From NCBI GenBank assembly GCA_902476475.1, contig CABSDO010000062.1, forward strand, positions 1 through 12,140: a stretch of DNA of 12,140 nucleotides. Reading direction: 5' to 3'. Each line of letters opens with the position of its first letter. Positions within the stretch are counted from its first letter, which is position 1. The translations under genes were made by a program, and so were the position numbers. Of this stretch, positions 7,016 through 12,140 are shown piece after piece. This DNA comes from an uncultured Collinsella sp. GTDB lineage: Bacteria > Actinomycetota > Coriobacteriia > Coriobacteriales > Coriobacteriaceae. The notes beneath the pieces were generated by a model that was not told the origin of the DNA, made no database searches, and worked only from the letters and a program-made list of their open reading frames with translations.

Positions 7016-8098
7016 ATGCATATTCCAGATAATTATCTGTCCCCGCAGACCGATGCCGTTATGGCGGTGGCGATGGTGCCCGTATGGGTTCACTGCATCA
7101 AGAAAGTGCGCGCCACGCTCGATCGCGAGCATATGGCCTTTCTGGGTATTTGCGCTGCGTTCTCCTTTTTGCTCATGATGTTTAACGTGCCGCTGCCCGG
7201 CGGCACCACAGGCCACGCTGTCGGCGGCGCACTCATCGCGCTGCTGCTGGGTCCCGAGGCCGCGGCTATCGCTGTCTCGGTCGCGCTGGCGCTGCAGGCG
7301 CTGCTGTTTGGCGACGGCGGCGTTCTGTCGTTTGGCGCCAACTGCTTTAACATGGCCTTTGTGCTGCCGTTTGTCGCTGCTATCGTGTTCCGTGTGCTCA
7401 ACAGCCGTCTGCACGACAAGAGCTGGGGCACCTCGGTTTCTGCCATCGTGAGCGGTTGGGTCGGTCTGTGCCTGGCGGCCCTGTGCGCGGCAATCGAGTT
7501 TGGTATTCAGCCGATGCTCTTCACCAACGTTTCGGGCGCCCCTCTGTACTGCCCCTTCCCGCTGTCCGTGGCTATTCCGGCCATGTTGATCCCGCATATG
7601 CTGGTTGCCGGCGTGATCGAGGGCGTGGCGACGGCCGCCATCTACGGCTTCATTAAGAAGACGGCGCCGAGCATTATCGTCGGCCCCGAAGCCGCCGATG
7701 GCCAGCTTGCCGCCAATGGTACCGCCAAGAAGACTTCCCTGATTCCCACGCTCATTCTGGTCGCCGTGCTTGTCGTGGCTACGCCGCTCGGCTTGCTCGC
7801 CACCGGTGACGCCTGGGGTGAGTGGGACGCCGAGGGCGCCGCGACCGCCGTTCAGGAGGCTGGCGACGACAGCCTGCAGGCTTCGGTCGGCCTCGATACC
7901 CCGACCTTTGCCGACGCCCTGCCCACGGGCGATTATCTGCAGGCCTATTCCGAGGAGCAGGGCCTTGGCTTTGCCGGCCAGGCTGCGATGTATATTCTTT
8001 CGGGCGTGATTGGCGTGGCGGTGCTCACCATCACATTCCGCCTGGTCTCGCTGACGGTCAAGGAAAGCGGTGCTCATGGCAATAGCCGAGCTGCCTAG
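7016..8098 (+). CDS. nikM: ECF transporter substrate-specific component, fused NikM-NikN (CbiM family), probably nickel
   Basis: This is the membrane core that captures the metal ion in an energy-coupling-factor importer. The product has 360 residues. M1-H2 begins the invariant MHIPDNYLSP N-terminus, where the N-terminal amine and H2 bind metal in NikM/CbiM proteins. H67 in GGTTGHAVGG matches the second His ligand of NikM, whereas CbiM usually has GSCSHPTG here. About six membrane segments lie within residues 10-215. A C-terminal NikN/PDGLE-like module follows: a membrane helix near 242-262, an extracellular acidic stretch containing GEWD (268-271), and a last helix near 322-345. The ATG at 7016 is chosen over an upstream TTG at 7004 because the metal site needs a free MH N-terminus. 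Nickel is favoured over cobalt, but transport specificity is not proven. Confidence 0.88.
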   Translation: MHIPDNYLSPQTDAVMAVAMVPVWVHCIKKVRATLDREHMAFLGICAAFSFLLMMFNVPLPGGTTGHAVGGALIALLLGPEAAAIAVSVALALQALLFGDGGVLSFGANCFNMAFVLPFVAAIVFRVLNSRLHDKSWGTSVSAIVSGWVGLCLAALCAAIEFGIQPMLFTNVSGAPLYCPFPLSVAIPAMLIPHMLVAGVIEGVATAAIYGFIKKTAPSIIVGPEAADGQLAANGTAKKTSLIPTLILVAVLVVATPLGLLATGDAWGEWDAEGAATAVQEAGDDSLQASVGLDTPTFADALPTGDYLQAYSEEQGLGFAGQAAMYILSGVIGVAVLTITFRLVSLTVKESGAHGNSRAA

Positions 8099-8912
8099 TT
8101 GGCTTGCGGCCGAGGAGCGTTACGAGCCCGCGGGGGCTCGGCATCGTGTGATGCAAAAGAATGTCCTGCACCTGGCGAGCCTGCTTGAGCGGGTTCGCCT
8201 GGGTGGAGGCGCGCACGAGGGCGGGTCGATGGTCGACCGCGCCCTTTCTTGCGTTTCGGCTCCGGTGCGCCTGGTGGGGATGTTCGTTTGCGTCCTGTGC
8301 GTGTGTCTGACGCAAAGCCCGCTGTACCTGATGTTGATGGCGGCGATCGCGTTGGTGCTGGTCGCGGTGCGCCCCGTACGCGGGCTGCGCGCTACCTTTG
8401 TGCCGGCGTTGGCTGCCGCGGGGTTTGCCGTGGTTCTGGCGCTGCCTGCCCTGCTGCTGGGTGCTTCTGCCTCGGGCGCCATGCTCAAGATTGCACTCAA
8501 GACGTTCATTAACGTGTCGCTGGTGCTGGGCGTTTCGTGGACGCTTACCTGGAGCCGCATGTCGGCGGCGCTCAAAATGCTGCACCTGCCCGACGAGGTC
8601 ATCTTTACTTTCGATATGGCGCTCAAGCATATCGAGGTGCTGGGACGCACAGCGCACGATCTGTGCGAATCGGTCATGCTGCGCAGCGTCGGTTCCGCGC
8701 CTGCGGGTTTTTCGCGTACCGATTCGATCGCGGGTATCATGGGCATGACCTTTATCAAGGCGATGGAATGCAGCCGCGCGATGGACGAGGCTATGCTTTG
8801 CCGTGGCTTTGCCGGTGCGTATCCGACTCCCGCGCGGAGCGGCTTTGGCTGGCGCGATGCGGTCTATGCGGTCGTCGTGGTGCTGCTCGCCGTGTTGTGC
8901 GCGGTGCTGTAG
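8076..8912 (+). CDS. nikQ: ECF transporter transmembrane component NikQ/CbiQ
   Basis: This is the EcfT-type membrane protein that couples ATP hydrolysis by NikO to NikM. The 278-residue product has hydrophobic segments near 64-80, 84-100, 105-130, 145-160 and 262-278. The coupling-helix signature around MLCRGF (240-245) is characteristic of CbiQ/EcfT proteins. The start overlaps the end of nikMN by 23 bases, which implies translational coupling. A GTG at 8070 is an alternative start, and AGGAAAG (8061-8067) could serve either one. Assignment to nickel follows from its partner. Confidence 0.88.
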   Translation: MAIAELPSWLAAEERYEPAGARHRVMQKNVLHLASLLERVRLGGGAHEGGSMVDRALSCVSAPVRLVGMFVCVLCVCLTQSPLYLMLMAAIALVLVAVRPVRGLRATFVPALAAAGFAVVLALPALLLGASASGAMLKIALKTFINVSLVLGVSWTLTWSRMSAALKMLHLPDEVIFTFDMALKHIEVLGRTAHDLCESVMLRSVGSAPAGFSRTDSIAGIMGMTFIKAMECSRAMDEAMLCRGFAGAYPTPARSGFGWRDAVYAVVVVLLAVLCAVL

Positions 8913-8956
8913 CGCGGGCGGCCGAGCCGTCGATGTGGATAGGGAAGGGCGACGTT

Positions 8957-9727
8957 TTGGCAAACGATACGAATGGCGTGATGGGCGCGAGCGGTGCTAC
9001 TGGCGCCAAGAGCGTGCCGCTCATCGAGTTTCGCGACGTGCTGTTCTCCTATGCGGGGCATACGGTTGTCGATGGTGTGTCGCTGCAGGTCGATCGTGGT
9101 GAACTCGTTGCCCTACTCGGTCCCAACGGCTGCGGTAAGACGACGATTATGCGCCTTATCAACGGTCTTGAACTAGCGGACGCGGGTGCGTACCTGTTTG
9201 ACGGGCACGTGATCGATGCGGCATATCTCAAGGATTTCGCAGCCGCTCAGCGTTTTCATCAGCGCGTGGGCTTTGTGTTCCAGAATGCCGACGCCCAGCT
9301 GTTCTGCGCTACGGTGGGCGAGGAAGTTGCTTTTGGCCCCGCGCAGATGGGGCTGCCGACAGACGAGCTCGAGCGCCGCGTCCGCGATGCCATGGAGCTG
9401 TTCCAGGTTGCCGATCTGGTCGATGCCTCGCCCTATCAGCTTTCGGGCGGGCAAAAGAAGCGCGTTGCGCTGGCTGCGGTGGTGTCGATGAACCCCGATA
9501 TCCTAGTGCTCGATGAGCCCACCAACGGGCTCGATGAGGACTCGTGCGACATCGTAGTCAACTTTTTGCTGGCCTACGTTGCTGCCGGTAAGACGGTTTT
9601 GATGAGTACGCACCATCAAGATTTGGTGCGCCGCCTGGAGGCCCGTGCCATCTATATCGATCGATATCACCATGTGGTCGAGGCGCCCGTGCCGTCGTAT
9701 GGAACCGAAAGCGGTGCTGCGGAATAG
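8957..9727 (+). CDS. nikO: ECF transporter ATPase NikO/CbiO
   Basis: This is the ABC ATPase that powers the metal importer. With the TTG start the product has 256 residues. Walker A is GPNGCGKTT (55-63), the Q-loop is FQNADAQLF (Q109), the signature is LSGGQ (162-166), Walker B is ILVLDEP (E187 catalytic) and the H-loop is STHH (H219). The TTG at 8957 is preferred because AGGGAAGGG (8941-8949) lies 7 bases upstream. An in-frame ATG at 8933 has no visible ribosome-binding site and is the main alternative. The frame stays open back into nikQ, but that part is out-of-frame overlap. It sits 44 bases after nikQ and is the last gene of the operon; no clear terminator follows. Confidence 0.88.
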   Translation: MANDTNGVMGASGATGAKSVPLIEFRDVLFSYAGHTVVDGVSLQVDRGELVALLGPNGCGKTTIMRLINGLELADAGAYLFDGHVIDAAYLKDFAAAQRFHQRVGFVFQNADAQLFCATVGEEVAFGPAQMGLPTDELERRVRDAMELFQVADLVDASPYQLSGGQKKRVALAAVVSMNPDILVLDEPTNGLDEDSCDIVVNFLLAYVAAGKTVLMSTHHQDLVRRLEARAIYIDRYHHVVEAPVPSYGTESGAAE

Positions 9728-9753
9728 TTGCTGCGTAGGGTATGTATGGCCGC

Positions 9754-9781
9754 CTGTGCGACTCTGCCGTGATGGTATAGT
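9754..9781 (+). promoter_or_regulatory. Possible promoter of the phospholipase C-like gene
   Basis: TATAGT (9776-9781) is a good -10 hexamer. The best -35 candidate, CTGTGC (9754-9759), is weak at 16-base spacing. Transcription would start near 9788, giving a leader of only about 18 bases before the ATG at 9806. Confidence 0.35.
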
Positions 9782-9805
9782 TAACCAGGTTTTATGGGGG
9801 TGGCT

Positions 9806-10654
9806 ATGCCAAGTTGGAACATTCATATCGCTCAAACGGAGCGCTTGCTGGCACGTGCTAGCGTGCTTGCCGATAGCGTGCGCGACCGCAATGCCTTTTT
9901 GTTTGGCTGCGTGGTTCCGGATATCTTCGTGGGCTATATGGTCCCTGGCATCGCCGATCCCATCCCGTACCGTATCACGCATTTTGCCAAGCCTGAGCCT
10001 ATCCCTAAGCCGCGCGAGCATGAGTTTTGGGACACCTATGTGGCGCCGCTGCTCAAAGGGGCGCCTGTTGGTACGCCGGCTGCCGCGACCTCGATTGCCG
10101 AGGAACGCGAGCGACTCAATCGGGTACATTATCCCCAACGCTACAAGGATGCCGAGCCGGTTGCCGGTCCCGGTGCTAGCGAGCTTTCGCTCGCGCCCGA
10201 TGACGTGGCACAGTCGCTGCTCGATCTGACGCTGGGCGTTTGGTCTCACCTCGTGGCCGATACCGTGTGGAATACGCGCGTGAATCAGTATCTGGAGGCG
10301 CACGGCGGCAAGCCGTGCGAGGAATTCCGCATTAAAAAGCAAGGCGACTTTGACTGGTTTGGCAAGACGCTCGGCATTGTTTCTATCCCGCGTGCGACCG
10401 ATCGCCTGTATACCGCGGCGGCCCAGTTTGGTCAGTATTCGATTCCGCAAGATTATGTGCTCAAGACCATTGGCGTCATGCACGAGATTGTACGCGAAAA
10501 CCCCGGCGAGCCCGATCATCCGCCGTATCGCCTGCTGACCGAGGAGTTCTTCGACGCAACGTTTACCGAGGTTATAGAGCTTACCGAAACCGGTCTCGCA
10601 ACGCGCGCTGCAACCCCCGGCGTCCCAGCAGAACCCCTCATCGCCAGCTGCTAA
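9806..10654 (+). CDS. Zinc-dependent phospholipase C-like protein (PF00882-like), no signal peptide
   Basis: The 282-residue protein resembles the zinc-dependent phospholipase C/S1-P1-like fold. The pattern is MPSWNIHI at the start (W4, H7), FLFGCVVPDI (D39), YRITHF (H59) and WSHLVADT (H148, D152, an HxxxD pair), which together form a plausible multi-zinc ligand set. Unlike classical secreted phospholipases C there is no signal peptide, so it is predicted to be cytoplasmic. The substrate is unknown, and true phospholipase activity should not be assumed. ATG 9806 is chosen over ATG 9794 because GGGGGTGG (9796-9803) is a suitable ribosome-binding site and MPSW fits the family. It has its own likely promoter and meets the next gene tail to tail, with overlapping stop codons. 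Confidence 0.65.
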   Translation: MPSWNIHIAQTERLLARASVLADSVRDRNAFLFGCVVPDIFVGYMVPGIADPIPYRITHFAKPEPIPKPREHEFWDTYVAPLLKGAPVGTPAAATSIAEERERLNRVHYPQRYKDAEPVAGPGASELSLAPDDVAQSLLDLTLGVWSHLVADTVWNTRVNQYLEAHGGKPCEEFRIKKQGDFDWFGKTLGIVSIPRATDRLYTAAAQFGQYSIPQDYVLKTIGVMHEIVRENPGEPDHPPYRLLTEEFFDATFTEVIELTETGLATRAATPGVPAEPLIASC

Positions 10655-11724
10655 CTTGTCGGCCTAACGCTAAACAACTCGTCCCAGTCAACCAGCAGCT
10701 CTCGTCTGAGCGTATCCTCGCCGTCGGCCTCTTGTTTTGTCTTTGGGGTGTAGGGGAGCCCGGCTTTTTTATGGATGAGCTCGGCAAGGTACTCAAAGCT
10801 CTTTTTGTCCTTGATCTGGTCATAGGTTATTTGGATGACGTCATATCCCATGCTGGTGAGTGCGGTGGTGCGCTCGGCATCAGAGATGCTTGCGGGTTCG
10901 CTACCATGGGCGAATCGACCTTGGCATTCTAGGATGACGCCCATGCTGTCGGTGTTGCTCTCGATGAGGATGTCGGCGTAGCAGCAGGATCTGGTGTAGA
11001 GCGAGCGTGCCGCTTCGCTCAGTGGAATACGGACGTTGTTGGCGATGCTCATACCTAGCCCGCCCTCGACGCGGGGAAGCGAAATGAGCATGGAGGCCTG
11101 GACCTCGAAGGGCGAAGCGGTCTGTCCCGTCATGCGCTCGGCGGCCCAGCGCAGCTGCTTGACGCCGCGCATGCCTGCGGCTTGCTTGGCGAATGCGGCG
11201 ATATCCGCCGCATTAAGGAGTGGCGTGCGCTTCCAAAGGTTGGTGTCATTGCCGTTAACATCTTTAACCCGCTCCCAACCGTAGCTGGGTGCAATGAGCT
11301 GTAAGGAAATAGCTTCATCAAGTTGCTGCTGCGCACGTTTGCTGGGCTTAAATACCGCAAACGAGCCGCATAGCTCATAGCATGCCATAAGCAGCTGGTT
11401 GGGGGAGACATGCGTCGCAAGGCTAAGGAGCGTGAACTCGGGGGACGTGACATCGAATCCATGTTCAGTCTGCCTAAACGACCCCGGAGGCGGTTCTTGC
11501 GTGAGCAAGCGGCTATGAAATAGCTTGCCATTGAAGCGAGCGCCTCTGGTGCTTACGAATCTCCACACCGGCTTGCCAAGCAAGTCGTCAAAAACTGGTT
11601 GTTTGGAGTAGTGCACCAAGCGATGGTCATGTTCGGGCGGCAGAATTGCCGGATAAAGTCCCAGTATCTGCGGCGGGATGCGATAGTACTGGAAGGCTGT
11701 GGGTCCGCAGGCGAGAAATGACAT
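10651..11724 (-). CDS. AbiEi-like protein with DUF559/Vsr-like PD-(D/E)XK nuclease domain
   Basis: Function is not established. The N-terminal half of the 357-residue protein resembles AbiEi-type proteins, with WRFVSTRGARFNGKLFHSRL (54-73) then FDVTSPEFTLLSLA (90-103) and YELCGSF (116-122). The C-terminal half carries a DUF559-like layout: SPFEVQASMLISLP (204-217, E207), YADILIE (249-255, D251), ILECQGRFAH (264-273, E266 and Q268), and DAERTTALTSMGYDVIQIT (282-300). That spacing matches an E...D...ExQ nuclease core, as in Vsr/DUF559 proteins. No partner toxin gene lies within the window. The ATG at 11724 has only a weak upstream GGA. A palindromic element lies 45 bases upstream. Fold assignment is moderately secure; any role in defence is inference. 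Confidence 0.6.
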   Translation of the reverse strand: MSFLACGPTAFQYYRIPPQILGLYPAILPPEHDHRLVHYSKQPVFDDLLGKPVWRFVSTRGARFNGKLFHSRLLTQEPPPGSFRQTEHGFDVTSPEFTLLSLATHVSPNQLLMACYELCGSFAVFKPSKRAQQQLDEAISLQLIAPSYGWERVKDVNGNDTNLWKRTPLLNAADIAAFAKQAAGMRGVKQLRWAAERMTGQTASPFEVQASMLISLPRVEGGLGMSIANNVRIPLSEAARSLYTRSCCYADILIESNTDSMGVILECQGRFAHGSEPASISDAERTTALTSMGYDVIQITYDQIKDKKSFEYLAELIHKKAGLPYTPKTKQEADGEDTLRRELLVDWDELFSVRPTS

Positions 11725-11768
11725 AGCAATCCGATCGTTTGAACGTTGTTTGGGCTAGAAAATGCTAC

Positions 11769-11904
11769 TGGTTTCGGAAGTGCGGGGAAAAAGAGGAACA
11801 GGCTAAGCACAAGCGGGATTTAGACCAACTTTATCAGGGGTTTTATTGAAATAAAAGGGCTTGTGCTCGAGGGTAAGCGATTTTTCCCCGCACTTCCGAA
11901 ACCA
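11769..11904. repeat. 136-base element with perfect 24-base terminal inverted repeats (MITE- or REP-like)
   Basis: The left arm (11769-11792, starting TGGTTTCGGAAGTGCGGGG) and the right arm (11881-11904) are exact reverse complements over 24 bases. Inside, at identical 13-base distances from each arm, AGCACAAGC (11806-11814) pairs with GCTTGTGCT (11859-11867). Near the centre TTTTAT-TGAA-ATAAAA (11841-11856) forms a third hairpin. No target-site duplication or transposase gene is visible. The centre is AT-rich and could hold a promoter reading toward the DUF559-like gene, but none is certain. It may be a non-autonomous mobile element, an operator for the adjacent gene, or a structured RNA. 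Confidence 0.7.
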
Positions 11905-12077
11905 CGACTTTCTGGGGTCTTGGTAAAACGATTTGGCAGGCTGTCATGAGGTGTGGTTTCGCCACCGGCTGGACACCGCTGGGGCTGAGAGTCCAATTTT
12001 TGGACCTGGAAGGGCGATTTATCATGTCTTAGGTAAAAAAATGAGATGCGTTGCGCACCGCGGTTGGCGGTGGTGTG
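11905..12077. other. Gene-free spacer with three short hairpins
   Basis: No convincing coding frame is present. Perfect small stem-loops occur at 11953-11965 (GTGG-TTTCG-CCAC), 11991-12005 (GTCCAA-TTT-TTGGAC) and 12056-12072 (CACCGC-GGTTG-GCGGTG). Together with the terminator that follows they could belong to a small RNA, but no promoter or known RNA family was recognised. Confidence 0.3.
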
Positions 12078-12114
12078 AAAAAGGGCCCGGAAGGCGAAGC
12101 CTTCCGGGCCCTTT
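12078..12114 (-). terminator. Strong intrinsic terminator, probably of a minus-strand gene beyond the right edge
   Basis: A perfect 16-bp stem pairs 12080-12095 with 12099-12114 around a GAA triloop. On the minus strand five U residues follow (complement of 12078-12082), while the plus-strand tail is only TTTGC. The same asymmetry is seen at the carboxypeptidase terminator, so a minus-strand gene ending right of 12140 is likely. Bidirectional action is possible. Confidence 0.75.
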
Positions 12115-12137
12115 GCAATGCAAACTTGCTTGCAAGT
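12112..12137. repeat. Two small adjoining inverted repeats at the right edge
   Basis: TTTGCA-A-TGCAAA (12112-12124) and ACTTGC-TT-GCAAGT (12124-12137) are perfect short palindromes directly beside the terminator. Their role is unknown, and the window ends before the context can be judged. Confidence 0.35.
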
Positions 12138-12140
12138 GCG

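Noticed and set aside
6893..8077. Minus-strand open frame of 394 codons opposite nikMN
   Set aside because: His/Arg/Gln-rich shadow of a clear membrane-protein gene; no domain recognised.
8537..8956. Extension of nikO upstream into nikQ
   Set aside because: This part reads nikQ in another frame. ATP-binding cassette similarity begins only after about 9020, and TTG 8957 has a good ribosome-binding site.
11843..12025. Minus-strand 60-codon open frame within the palindromic region
   Set aside because: It crosses the right arm of the inverted repeat, has no ribosome-binding site that I can see, and shows no recognisable protein features.
1..12140. CRISPR arrays, tRNA or rRNA genes, insertion sequences with transposase
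   Set aside because: No regularly spaced direct repeats, no cloverleaf-like sequence with TTCGA-type T-arm, no rRNA segments and no transposase motif were seen in the window.

Overview
The window is high-GC bacterial chromosome (roughly 60-65% G+C by eye). The gene content and the lineage-typical look of several proteins suggest an actinobacterium of class Coriobacteriia, most likely a Collinsella-like gut organism. That placement is an inference from family resemblance; no rRNA or other marker fixes it.

Left part (1-2992). The 3' two-thirds of glmM (phosphoglucosamine mutase, cell-wall precursor synthesis) enters from the left. A spacer with two palindromes follows. Then comes a convergent M32-family metallocarboxypeptidase gene on the minus strand, with a strong intrinsic terminator at 854-895. 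About 500 non-coding bases separate that gene from pheS. They hold a plus-strand promoter and a complete T-box leader with a Phe (TTC) specifier, the T-box sequence and a rho-independent terminator.

Centre (2997-6689). pheS and pheT encode the two subunits of phenylalanyl-tRNA synthetase under T-box control. They are separated by an unusually long 162-base gap that is mostly one 87-base imperfect palindrome. A second, 95-base palindrome follows pheT.

Right-centre (6915-9727). A compact operon encodes an ECF-type transition-metal importer: a fused NikM-NikN substrate-binding/core protein, the transmembrane coupling protein NikQ (CbiQ family) and the ATPase NikO (CbiO family). A perfect inverted repeat, GTGTTAC-N14-GTAACAC, lies just downstream of a predicted promoter. 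With the NikM-type GTTGH motif and the fused NikN-like domain, it points to nickel under a NikR-type repressor rather than cobalt.

Right part (9728-12140). A zinc-dependent phospholipase C-like protein without a signal peptide meets, tail to tail, a minus-strand gene for an AbiEi-like protein with a DUF559/Vsr-like nuclease fold. Immediately upstream of that gene is a 136-base element bounded by perfect 24-base inverted repeats with nested internal palindromes. The last 240 bases carry no gene. They hold several short hairpins and a very strong terminator whose U-run favours a minus-strand gene beyond the right edge.

The least ordinary parts are the 136-base element next to the AbiEi/DUF559-like gene, the NikR-like operator, and the two large palindromes around pheT.
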